Below, piece by piece: positions 54,471-63,885 of a stretch of 64,000 nucleotides of DNA (its first letter is position 1; each line of letters starts with the position of its first letter). The position numbers and the translations under genes were made by a program. A model generated the notes under the pieces. That model was not told the DNA's origin and did not search any database. It saw nothing but the letters and a program-made list of their open reading frames with translations. Origin of the DNA: Cymbidium sinense (Eukaryota > Streptophyta > Magnoliopsida > Asparagales > Orchidaceae); contig CM038228.1 of the NCBI GenBank assembly GCA_021442155.1, positions 14,177,179-14,241,178 of the forward strand, read 5' to 3'.

Positions 54471-54654
54471 AATTCACCGTGGGCCGCAAAAGCACCAAAT
54501 GGATCCATAACCCCGAAATCTTCTTAGCATTAAGCATATCATGCTTTCATATCGTAATCATATTTCGTATCTTCAAATTATTGGTTTGGAAGAATTTCAT
54601 CCAAAAGAATTTTGATTTTAATCTCTGGCCGAAATTTTGGCAAATTGAGTCTGA

Positions 54655-55172
54655 TTCAATCAGCGAGATCAAGCACTTATTATCAATTGACTCTTAAACA
54701 TTGAGTGTTTATAGTCAAATCGAGCGTCTTGAAGAGCGGATCTAACAAGCCCAAGATCTCATAATTCATTTGAGCATTCAAATACACAAAATACATCAAA
54801 TGATCGAGGAATCATTTTGAGCCGTCCAGATGGAGTGGAGTGGTACAAGTTTTGCATATATTATAAATGCCACTCTCCAATCTAAAATACCCATCATTCC
54901 TCATACGGAAGCAAGCAGTGAGTATGAGAGCTCTAAAACTTGAAGATCTTTCAAGACAATCGCCTCGACCTGGCCATCAACCACCACCACCGGCCGCCGC
55001 CGCCGATCCTCGCCGTCGTCAATCTCTTGCCTTCCATCATAACCTTCATCGCTACCGCTGCTCATCATCATCTCGCTACCACTAAGAACCGCCACTGAAT
55101 GCTGAATTAAATGCTATTATTGTCTGATTTTTGGGTTCCCATTGTCAGCCCTTCTCATATACAATTTTATAA
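54655..55172 (+). repeat. 3' LTR (truncated)
   Basis: Counterpart of 51,190-51,703 with small deletions. The TATA box region is decayed to 'ccaatctaaaatac'. It carries an extra 'ccaccaccaccgg' and 'ccgccgccgcc' expansion near 54,980-55,010. It ends 'acaattttataat' at about 55,172, immediately before the RRP12-like exon. Confidence 0.7.
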
Positions 55173-55744
55173 TTTCAATGGGTCCTGAAAAGGCTCCGAT
55201 TTATGTGATGATTTATTGATTCTTTCATAATATCAGCCACAAGCTTGGATGTATCGGAATCAGATTGCAAATATCCTATAAGAGAAGCGAAAACAACAGG
55301 AAGGTATCTTATCCACATGCTTGGAAATGCATCTTCAAATTTCCTTAAAACATTTTTCAATAATGCTGATGTAGAAACAATGGTATCCACAGGATTCTTT
55401 TCGGTAATGGAAACATACAATGTAAGAGCTGATACATCATTTTCTGCTTTGGGTGCAATAACCTGAACATCTGAGTGATCCAGCAATGCCTCAAGAATTC
55501 TTAAAATATGTCTAGTTGGCCATGAAAAATGACAACCAAAATGCTCATAAGAATCAGACAAAAATTTCATTCTGACTTTCTGATTTTAGGGAAAACGGGA
55601 GCTGAGTATTCAGAACATTTAGCATGTGGAGGGCTTCCAAATGCTCAGGTTTGGACAAATTGTTGTTCAGAGTTGCATCTGTATGTTCAATTGAATGGGG
55701 TTTCTCTCACCAATGCAATATACTTTCTATGCATCCGATGAACC

Positions 55745-56655
55745 ACTTTGCTAGTGCGCGGCTTCATTCCATTCGGATCGAGGGAAATTGGGGGAGTATG
55801 AGAGCCGAAGGCTTGCGGCTTTTTGAAGGATGAACCGAGACCGTGAGAACGGGAGATCATGAGGTTCTTGTGCGATTGGAGGAGTTGGAACGAGAGAGAG
55901 GGCTTTCAGTTTTTAGGGAGGATGGGAGGGAGCGGTTTCTTACGGTTTGAAGGAGACGGGGTGAACGAGAGGGGGAGGAGGAAGCCTAAGCTTCCTCTAT
56001 CGGGCTCGCGTGCGATCCGGCTCGGGTCGTGCTGCGAATAGAGAGATTAGGGACAGTTAGGGCTAGATAGAATATAGCTATTATTAATTAAAATTTTTTA
56101 GTGTTTAATTAACTTCAATATAGATTTTATGATGATATTATTATATAATTAATATATATTTAATTATTAATATTTAGACGTGGCTAGTCAGTTTAATCGA
56201 ACGTTTGGTTTGAGTCGGTCAATGGATCAATTTCAACTCAAAATGCGTATTATTACTTTCGACCGCTCGACATTTGCATAAACTCATCAGAATCGGTCGC
56301 GTACAGTTTCATTTGATAGATTTTAATATTTTGAAGCTAACGATGAATCAATTTTACAAACGGAGGTCGTTTGGGCATCGTCGCAGCTTTTCTATTTAGA
56401 CATGTCTGTCGGCATATTGACTGCTCGATCTCTTAATCGATCTACCGTTAGATTATGCAATATTTATATTCGGATTTATTTCGATGTTTCGAATGTGATG
56501 GCAAAGTTCGTTCATCGATCGGATATCGTTTCAACTAATTTTTGGTGCCATCGAGTATATTTTAGCTCTGATTTACACACTGTTGCATCCGAAGTTCGTC
56601 GACTTGGTCTTATAAGCTCGACTCGACTTATGGCGCATGCATGGAGGTCAACAAA
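55745..56655 (+). mobile_element. Repeat E, copy E2, right part
   Basis: The GA-rich block (about 55,780-56,040), then AT-rich sequence, then 'ggaggtcgtttgggcatcgtc' (compare 'ggagatcgtttagacattgtc' in E1 at about 40,600), ending 'ggaggtcaaca' at about 56,655. The left edge against the RRP12-like intron is not sharp. Short frames here are not genes. Confidence 0.55.
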
Positions 56656-57454
56656 TGGGTGGGCTCCAAAAATTCACCATCGACCTCTCACATTGAAGAG
56701 AGTATGATTTAAGTGTGTGTAGAAGGCATGGAATAGTATATAGACACTACCTTAGATTTTTTATTTTGTAAAGACTTTAGATCTGGTTCCAGATTTCCTA
56801 TAGGCGCAAGCACCCATAGTTAATAACTCCCTCAATGCTGAGAGAAAACTTTCGATTAAGGCTAATCATTAGATCGTTGAATGTGGCAGCATATTAAGTA
56901 TAAAATTTAAATTTAGAATTTATGAAATTCACCATTATTTAACTTAAAGCATATGGTTAGTAGAATGATGATGTGCCCAATCTAGATCTCATGGTCTTCA
57001 GTTATCATGAATTCTACTTGGAGAGGTGTCGACGGCAGAAGGATCCTCATTATCATGGGTTGCATCGTCAAGTAATCCTTGTAGACTTGGGCGGTACTCA
57101 GGAGATAAGTTTAAGTCCAACTTAACTGTAAAATGATTTTTTGCCCTATTAGGTGTATGGCTCATCTGACGAGTTATTGGCGAACATATGGGCTTCAATC
57201 ATGATTGTAATATAATAGTGTCATTTGGCGGCAACCACCAGATCAGAGGACTCTGGTCATAATTACATCATATGTGGAGCCCAGCCAAATCTCGAGGAGG
57301 ACAGTCCGCTCCAGTAGGTATGAGATCGATTGAGAGTGAATATAGTTATGTACTTGATTTGATATTGGCTCCTTTGTGAGCTAGAGTTTTCTTAATTTGT
57401 CACCTCTAACAAATAATTGCGGAAAGTGGATTGAACTTTTTTAGCTTTAAGTAT

Positions 57455-57935
57455 TAGTTCCTGTCAACTCCGTTTAATTCCAAATAGAGGATCGTTAAGT
57501 TAAAGCTCATAGTTATATTGATACTTGATTTTAATTAATTTGATTTGAGCTTGCAAGCATATTTTAATGGTAAGTATTCTCTTCGGTTGAAATCTTCATT
57601 CAACACAATCATCATCGAGGTAGTTAATTGATTGAATTGAATATACTTAAGAACTTTAATCCTGCCAACTCTGTTTAATTTCTAACAGAGGATCAGATCT
57701 TTTAAGTTAAAACTCATAGTTGTATTGATACTTGATTTTGATTAATTTGATTTGAGCTTGCAAGCACATTTTAATGATAAGTATCCCCTTCGGTTGAAAT
57801 TTTCATTCAACACAGCCATAATATGGGTAGTTAATTGACTGAATTGAATATATTTAATAACTTTAGATCTTGTCAACTATGTTTAATTCCTAAGAGAGGA
57901 TCAAATCTTTAAGTTAAAGCTCATAATTGTATTTC
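57455..57935 (+). repeat. Tandem array, about 205-bp unit, 2-3 copies
   Basis: 'ctgtcaactccgtttaattc' and its variants start near 57,461, 57,662 and 57,870. The units also share 'gatttgagcttgcaagca' and 'cggttgaaatcttcattcaa'. E2 has a single copy near 48,640. Confidence 0.85.
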
Positions 57936-59039
57936 ATAACTTTACAATTGGAAATCTTTTGTATTTCAACAAATATTTTTATATTTTAAAAATTCAATGA
58001 TTAGTTCATTTAAATATTTGTACTTTTGAAATATAATTATGAAGTTGTAATATATTCTCAAAAATAAATTCTAAATTTATTTATTTTTAACCCGCACAGC
58101 ATCTTGACACTTGAATATAAGCATTCAATATTGTGTCAGGGCTCATGCAGATATTTAGTAATTTAAGTAATTTGATTTCTAAATCATGAGAATAATTTCA
58201 TATTTATTTAATTAACTGCAGCTTTGATATTAAAATTTGCACTTGAATTTTTCATGTCACATACGCATTTATAACTTAGATAATTTCATTTAATTAATGA
58301 AATCATTGATTTTAAAAATCATAATTAGAATAAAATTTCTTAATTTTTGGATTGAAAAAAGCTTCATAATTCATGAAGAATTTAATTTAGCATTGCCTTC
58401 TATCTGTTTGTACAAAGAATTGTAGATCCGGTGGTGATGGCATTTTAAATTAATTAATATCTGAATAATACTTAATTGTTTTCTTTTATTCAAAAGTTTT
58501 GAATGTTTATTAGACTCATTTATATATATTCAATTCTCAAACTCATCATTTCACTATTCAATTGATCGATTCGGTATTTAATAAGATGAATAATATGCTT
58601 CAAATATTTTTTAAGGATTCATTAATTATGGTTATTAACAATCATTCAATCTCATTAAAAAAAAACTCTTATGAATTCTTTGACTTTCTCCGATACATTT
58701 GGAATGAATTATGATTTGAAAGCTATATTTTAGTTCTAAGAAGATCTTTTGTGCTCTCATTGGATATTCAATCAGCTCATCTTCTAAATCAATTAAAGTG
58801 AGATGTTGACATGCTAAATTTATATTTATTGCCAAAATATTCAGCTCACTTCAAGTTCATAAATTTATTTGAGTTCAATCCACTTTTTTTATTTGAAATA
58901 TAATATTTAAATTCATTTCAAATTCATTCTCATTTATAATTCAAAATTTAATTTGATGTCAATTTTATTTTAGCGAGTTTAGGTAGCGCTATTTTTTTAG
59001 TTTGAATTTTATTTGCAAGTATGAATTTTAGATAAAATT

Positions 59040-59460
59040 TTGGCAGATTTCAAGTATTTTGCATCATCCCCATAATGGACTACTAATTGTTTTGGCTACT
59101 GTCACACCCCAATGAGCATGACGGTTGATGTTTTGAAGCACCTCGACCGAATTTCAATCCCATTATGCTCTTATAAGCATAACAGAGCTTTCAATCACCT
59201 GTATAAAACAAATATATACAACTTCTACATATTCAAATTTTGTTTTAAATTGATTATTTTTTATTTGTTTTATTTATTTTTTAAATGAATCTTGATTCCT
59301 CCCATTTTTTGTAAGTCCAAAATTTAATCAAAATTTTGGCAGCATTTCGATATAGAGTGCGTCTAATAATTTTGGCTTACCCATCATGCCTTGATGAACG
59401 TGCGGTTGGTGTTTTGAAATATCTCGACCGATTTTTATGTCTTCGATGAAGGAGTGAAGA
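59040..59460 (+). repeat. Hairpin-bearing repeats in E3, two copies
   Basis: Units near 59,040-59,205 and 59,335-59,440 match those of E2. TTATGCT (59,163-59,169) pairs perfectly with AGCATAA (59,176-59,182). Confidence 0.72.
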
Positions 59461-59614
59461 CTAACCTACAAAAGAAGCACATATACAACTTCCACACATT
59501 TCTTTATACATCTACAAGAGCAACAATAAGTTTGCATGAGTTTGGCTAGAAAGAATTGAATATGAGAGATTATCGGGTTGATTATTTATGTTGAATATGT
59601 GGGAGAAATACCGA

Positions 59615-59945
59615 AAATCGAGAGGAACCTGCGTGATGACGGAGTTCCCTCTTGGCTAAAGCAAATGGAATTAGACTCTAATCAAAGAGAGGATACGAAA
59701 TAGCAGCAGGAAATAGTACTGAGAGGAACCCATCTGATGATGGAGTTGCCCCTTGACTGTGAAAAGAGTGGTTATTGAGAGGAACCTGCCTGATGACAGA
59801 ATTGCCCCTCGGCTATACTCTAGGTCGTGGAAAGAAAAGGAGAGTGTGCTGCTAGGTATGAGGGAGGAAGGAAAGAAATGGGGAGTGCCGAAGACCAAGA
59901 GGAACCCGTTTAATGACGGAGTTCCTTCTCGGTTGCGGTAAAGGA
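59615..59945 (+). repeat. GAGGAAC hairpin units, four copies
   Basis: Copies near 59,620, 59,722, 59,778 and 59,900 read 'gaggaacctgcctgatgac' followed by 'ggagttgcccctcggct', with variants. The last copy folds as AGGAAC/GTTCCT enclosing CCGT/ACGG. The others pair less well. Confidence 0.7.
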
Positions 59946-60029
59946 ATGATCGGAGGAGAGGTTCTAGTGTTGTAGCAAATGAGAAAGAGCCAAGAAAAAA
60001 GGAAAAAAAAAATATTTTTGGTGCTACAA

Positions 60030-60195
60030 TAATATTGCTACAATGGATGTGCTACAGTATTCCTCTACAGTAATATAGCTACCGTGCTTGTGCTACAGTA
60101 CCCCGGGATTAGCTGATCGGAATTCGATTTTTTTTTTTTTTTTTTTTTTGGGGAGAAGGAATTAGTGTACAGTGCGACGGGTACTGTAGCATAAT
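60030..60195. repeat. CTACAGTA cluster with inverted repeat and T23 tract
   Basis: 'gctaca(g/a)t' words recur five times between 60,030 and 60,105. 'tgctacagtacccc' (about 60,090) is inverted as 'gggtactgtagca' (about 60,179-60,191), with a T tract of 23 bases (60,128-60,150) between the arms. Confidence 0.75.
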
Positions 60196-60304
60196 GGACG
60201 GGAGGAAGGATTCATCCGTTCGCGTGCAATGCTCAAGTCGGACGAGTTTGGAAGCTCGGTCGCTCAGCTTGCAACAGGGACGGACAGACAAACCAAGAGG
60301 AAAT

Positions 60305-60470
60305 CGTTCGGCTGCACGAGGGGAAGAAGATTTTGTTTTTCTTCGACTGGAGGGAGTTCGAATGGAGAGGGGAGTTCGGCTTACTCGTTTGGCTGCATGA
60401 GGGGAAGAGGATTTCGTTTTCCTTCGGCTGGAGGGAGTTTGAATGGAGAGGGGAGTTCGGCTTCTTGAGG
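60305..60470 (+). repeat. Tandem duplication, about 80 bp, in the GA-rich block of E3
   Basis: 'ctgcacgaggggaagaagat', 'ctggagggagttcgaatgg' and 'agaggggagttcggctt' occur twice with about an 80-base offset. The Gly/Ser-rich and Arg-rich frames on either strand result from this duplication and are not supported as genes. Confidence 0.8.
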
Positions 60471-60560
60471 ACGAATCGAGAGGGAGCGAGCAGCTTTTTG
60501 GGATTTCTGCGGTTTCCTTTACGAGAGGGAACCGGTGAGGGATCGTGCCCTCATTTTTCA

Positions 60561-61400
60561 TTTATTTATTTATTTGAATTAATGAAATAATATTAAAGGT
60601 TAAAGGTTAACAACATCACCCAATTAGGATAGTATCAAACCTCTTTAAAGAATTTCTCTAAAAGAGAAATAGAAAATTATGGCAAGAGAGAAGAGTACAT
60701 TCTCCCTTCTCCCTTCCTCTATTTATAGTTGAATGAAAGAAAAGTCAAAGAGTTTTTATATTTAAATGGGAGAAATTTAAAGAAATTTTATAATTAAATG
60801 GAGAAAGTCAATAAAATTTAGAATATTTTAAAATGAATGTTGAAGTCAAGAGCTTTTTAGCATATTCTAAATTTTTATATATATATATGACTCAAATTTG
60901 TACCTAAATACTATGATTTGAATTTTTTTTAATCTCAAAATTATTTTAAAATTTAAACTCACCAAATTTTACATTGATCAATGTGTCAACTTTAATAAAA
61001 ATTATAATTATAATTATAAATAATTTAGTTAATTTGTAGCTTAGATGGAAGATTCATATTGACATTTGGATGACAATTACGCCAAACTATTTTTGGAGAA
61101 TATAATTTCACACTTATTTTCATACGACATAATTTTGATCTTCAAAAATAGGATGGACAAATGATATATTATCCTAAAATTTGATCAATCAACTGTGATT
61201 CTTGAGTCGAACTGAATGACTTGAGATGAATCTATCAATATCAAAAAAATGATTTGATTCGAATCAAAATGAGCTTAAATCAAACCTTTTAAGTGTAATT
61301 GAAAGCTTCAAACTGTTATTACAATTTTATATATAGGTTATTATTATTTAACTTTTGTATGATTTATACTTTTATAATTTCATATATTCTAAGTATTTGT
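60561..61400. other. AT-rich sequence with possible LTR remnant
   Basis: Between 60,600 and 60,760, 'tcttctctctt' and 'cttcctctatttatag' words read in complement as a TATA box (CTATAAATAGAGG) followed by a purine-rich leader, as in an LTR on the minus strand, but no partner was found. From 61,185 to 61,330 the sequence resembles 1,265-1,440. No gene is seen. Confidence 0.45.
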
Positions 61401-62171
61401 TATGTGCAATGTATGCAAATGCCCCTTTAAAATAATTTGGCTGACGTATTGTGTGAACAGATTGAAGTTAGCTAGACCAATTTTTAGCACACCCGTAGTC
61501 AGTGCAATCTCATCGACGGAGCTCATGCTGCTCACGAGCTCAACCCCCACCTATCGGAAATGCGGCCGGCAACCACTGAGCTGAGCGGGCAGCTGAACTC
61601 AACTCTCCAATGGCAAGTTCCTCTGCCACCGATCTGAACTCTCCATTAGTAATACTAATATCCTGGCCTAAGAGGAAACCCTAACACTGAAAATGCCAAT
61701 AAAGAGTGAATCTTTAATGGTTCACCGTTAAAAATATTCTAGACCTTTTGCTATTTGTTCCCTCTCCACTGCCGAAAAGCATTGATGCGCACCATCTCGC
61801 CTTTCCCTCAATTCTCCCTTTTCTGTTTTTTTATCAGCTCCATGGCTCATGCATGTTTGCGTCTCTGTAATGGTGATAGATTCTCTGATCATGAAAAAAA
61901 GCTCCTTTGCTTTCCTCCCATCTTTGTCTTACCTGATTGGGGTTGTCCCTTTCTCCTTTTTTCCCCCGTTGTTTATATTTTCAGGCCTTTTCTAGCTACA
62001 GCCTGTACGTGGTGAGTGGTAGTGGGATTCGAATTCATGAGCTTTTATTCGTATTCCAGTTTCCGTGTTTGTGTATAAATAGAGACCTCTTGGTTGCTGT
62101 TTATTGCAGGAGAGCTAGCGGCTGAACAAGGTGAGGCTTTGAGATATAGCTGCTGCTGTTCGTTGGTGAAG
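61401..62171 (+). promoter_or_regulatory. Promoter and leader of the thioesterase gene
   Basis: Composition rises from AT-rich to mixed near 61,450. AAACCCTAA (61,676-61,684) is a telo-box, common upstream of plant housekeeping genes. A pyrimidine-rich stretch (61,741-61,990) looks like a transcribed leader. Two readings are possible. Either a leader intron runs from GTGAGT (donor 62,012) to TTATTGCAG (acceptor end 62,109), or TATAAATA at 62,074-62,081 is the TATA box with a start near 62,105. The intron ends are canonical, so I slightly prefer the first. The short frames here are upstream of the start codon and unsupported as genes. Confidence 0.55.
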
Positions 62172-62427
62172 ATGAGTTATGGAAGCAGCTCTCTTGGTTC
62201 TGGTTTGCATCATTTGATACTTCTTCTGTGTCAATTTATTAATATGCATGTAATGTTTTTATTAGTTCTTGTTATGGCCATCTATTGTTGAAGTTATTGA
62301 GTGGGAATGCAGGGGGTAGGACTAATAGGAGGGCTTTTGAGTTTGGGAAGACGCATGTGGTCAAACCCAAGGGAAGACACCAGGCCACTATTGTCTGGCT
62401 CCATGGTCTTGGTGATAACGGAGCAAG
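62172..62427 (+). CDS. Acyl-protein thioesterase-like carboxylesterase, first two coding exons (partial)
   Basis: Serine hydrolase of the alpha/beta-hydrolase fold (Abhydrolase_2, lysophospholipase/acyl-protein thioesterase family), expected to remove S-acyl groups from proteins or short-chain acyl esters in the cytosol. Exon 1 is 62,172-62,202 (MSYGSSSLGS plus one base). The intron, 62,203-62,312, has GT..AG ends. Exon 2 is 62,313-62,427 and gives GRTNRRAFEF, HVVKPKGRHQ and ATIVWLHGLGDNGA. The HGLGD loop forms part of the oxyanion hole in this family. The start follows a short leader and gives the family's usual glycine/serine-rich N-terminus. A GT donor follows at 62,428. The next exon should supply the residues after DNG but is not found before 64,000, so intron 2 exceeds 1.57 kb. 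The catalytic Ser (GFSQGG region), Asp and His lie beyond the window. Forty-eight codons of an expected roughly 250 are visible. Confidence 0.9.
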
Positions 62428-63031
62428 GTATAGTTTATACTTAATGGTTGTATACTGTTAAAATTTCCTGAAGTACATGTCTTACTCTTTTTTTTTTGGT
62501 CTTCATTACTGATAATCATAGATGTTTATATGCGATTTTGTGGTTGAGAAACATTTTCTTTTCAATTGGAGTCTGTTCTGCACAAAGGTTCCTCTTCTTT
62601 AGTTAGTGGAATGCATATTTTACTTGTCCTTAGAAATATTAGTATTTGTACTTCATAAGATGAAAAGAAAGTAAAACAAGTGTTTGTTGTCTTTGCTAAC
62701 GTTTCAAACTATCACCTACTTAAAATGGCTTATGGCATGTGTTTTGTCAGCATATGCATGGCAAAAAGTGGTTACTATGTGGTCTATAAGATTATGGAAG
62801 ATTGTTCTTTAATATGATTGTGTTTAATGCTTTATTCTCTACTTTTCCAAAAAATGATTGGAAAAAATGATTGCTATGGTTTTGTTCCTTTAGGTATTCC
62901 TAGTATTACTTAACAAAAAAATTTTATGAGCTTACTATGCAAGTTTTTCCTTAAGCTTGTATGTTTGCATGCTAATTGGGGAAGATTCTTTTCTATTGTA
63001 GAACAGTGAGGCGGGGGATGGCAGCCCTATT

Positions 63032-63286
63032 CTTTAAAGGCTTGTTTGGGATAATTTTATTTTGAGAATTTTGTTTTTGCTTTTATGTTATTTTTAAAAT
63101 ATGTTTGTTTAATATGTTTTTTTAATTTTTTAATTCGTTTTAAAAATACTCAAAAACAACTTTTAGATATTTTGAGTCAACCATTATCATCAAACATGTT
63201 TTAATTTAAAGAAAAACATAATAAAACAAAATAAAAACATAAAACAAAAAATAAAAAAATAAAAATTTATCCCAGATGGCCCTTAA
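63032..63286. mobile_element. Foldback MITE in intron 2
   Basis: The left end 'ctttaaaggcttgtttggga' and the complement of the right end, 'cttaagggccatctggga', followed on both sides by 'taa(a)tttt(t)attttt' type sequence, form imperfect terminal inverted repeats of 30 or more bases. The interior is AT-rich with T-rich left and A-rich right halves, so it would fold as one long hairpin. It is about 255 bp and has no coding capacity. TTAA at both edges may be the target duplication. Superfamily not resolved. Confidence 0.7.
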
Positions 63287-63642
63287 GTTAATAAGTAATC
63301 ATGTTATTCCTGTTTACTGGAATATTTCTTTCTTCTTGATGATATTGAACATAATATAATAAATTAATAAAGTTAATCTTACTTCAGTTCCCTTTGTCCT
63401 TTACTAGATGACTTCTTTTAGGACTTCGAAGAATAATGAGTATGCCTAAAGTCTTATTTGGGACCACTGTGTGTAATATATTCATTTCATTTGCGTAGTG
63501 CTCTTCCTAGGTTCTTATAGCAGAGTAACTGTAGTAAACAACATAAAATAATTTATGGTTGTCAGCTGTCTTCTTATTTTATATCCAAGTACTTTTTGCC
63601 CTGTTGAGATAATTAAAAATGAGTCGCCACATCAAGAATTTT

Positions 63643-63885
63643 AACATTCGGCATTACCACCGTCTCTTAGCTCGGTTGGTGGGCGTGCTCGGCCGGGAAC
63701 CCCTCGGACCGAGTTCGATTCCTCTCCAAGGCGGAGGCGCCTATTCGTAATGGTGGGGAAAGAAAGGGGGGCCCGACACGTGTGGGTGATGAATGTGGCA
63801 GTGCGTGGGATTATTAACGACATCTCCCAGATGGGTGGGGTGTTGGGTGGATACCCTTCCAAAAAAAAAAAAAACATTCGGCATT
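63643..63885 (+). mobile_element. tRNA-derived SINE with target-site duplication
   Basis: The body, 63,656-63,872 (about 217 bp), is flanked by perfect 13-base direct repeats AACATTCGGCATT at 63,643-63,655 and 63,873-63,885. An RNA polymerase III A box ('tagctcggttgg', 63,668-63,679) and B box ('gagttcgattcc', 63,711-63,722) lie at tRNA-like spacing. The body ends in a run of about 12 A. SINEs are copied by LINE machinery in trans. The perfect duplication means a fairly recent insertion. The family was not identified, and the reading frames on both strands are not genes. Confidence 0.93.

Larger units (their letters stand above)
51153..55183 (+). mobile_element. LTR retrotransposon (Copia-like) inside the RRP12 fragment
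   Basis: Two direct repeats of about 510 bases (51,190-51,703 and 54,655-55,172) are highly similar by eye and bracket a 3-kb interior. 'cctgaaaa' occurs at both outer edges (51,145-51,152; 55,184-55,191) and is a candidate target duplication, longer than usual. The left repeat has a TATA box and continues with 'tttttccctctttacgag' and 'gctggatttcacaacaa', which resemble the 3' end of Copia-type LTRs before the primer site. The right repeat lacks that last 165 bases. The interior is two tandem arrays plus GC-rich sequence and codes for no recognisable Gag or Pol, so the element is non-autonomous or gutted. Confidence 0.7.
50259..55678 (-). pseudogene. RRP12: RRP12-like ribosome-biogenesis protein, broken gene fragment
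   Basis: RRP12-like proteins are HEAT/ARM-repeat nucleolar factors needed for pre-ribosome maturation and export. Minus-strand exons are readable in family order. 55,678 down to about 55,187 gives KPEHLEALHMLNVLN, then after a frame change RHILRILEALLDHSD and MWIRYLPVVFASLIGYLQ. 51,150 down to 51,044 gives LIPILKKYVVGASL, a stop, then YFMDNIVPLAK. 50,961 down to about 50,760 gives HSLWDLLPAFC and EDPSLYEIIALALQ. 50,667 down to 50,259 gives ASKNMKAMASRSLELF, RRCLLMELASSFVE and KTFLILNEILLTLK. Canonical intron ends are retained (GTAAAA donor at 51,043; CTTAG acceptor before 50,961), so it is genomic, not a processed copy. Damage includes a frameshift in an A12 tract (T on plus, 50,856-50,867), several stops, missing exons where the LTR element sits, and loss of both gene ends. 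Identification rests on recalled family motifs; I am confident of it. Confidence 0.85.
56656..60560 (+). mobile_element. Repeat E, copy E3, 3'-truncated
   Basis: Starts 'tgggtgggctcc' directly after the end of E2 and matches E1/E2 for the first 770 bases. It then has a 205-bp tandem array, the 'cataattcatgaagaattt' block, hairpin-bearing units (59,040-59,460), GAGGAAC hairpins (59,615-59,945) and a GA-rich block (60,180-60,545). The last 400-500 bases seen in E1 and E2 after the GA-rich block are missing. Confidence 0.62.

Noticed and set aside
60109..60590. Frames of 68-150 codons on both strands
   Set aside because: They arise from the duplicated GA-rich block and poly-T/poly-A tract of E3. 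There is no start context, no domain and no matching frame in E1 or E2.
63656..63740. tRNA gene
   Set aside because: A and B boxes are present, but the acceptor stem and anticodon arm do not fold properly, and the unit has a non-tRNA 3' body, a poly-A tail and a target duplication, so it is a SINE.
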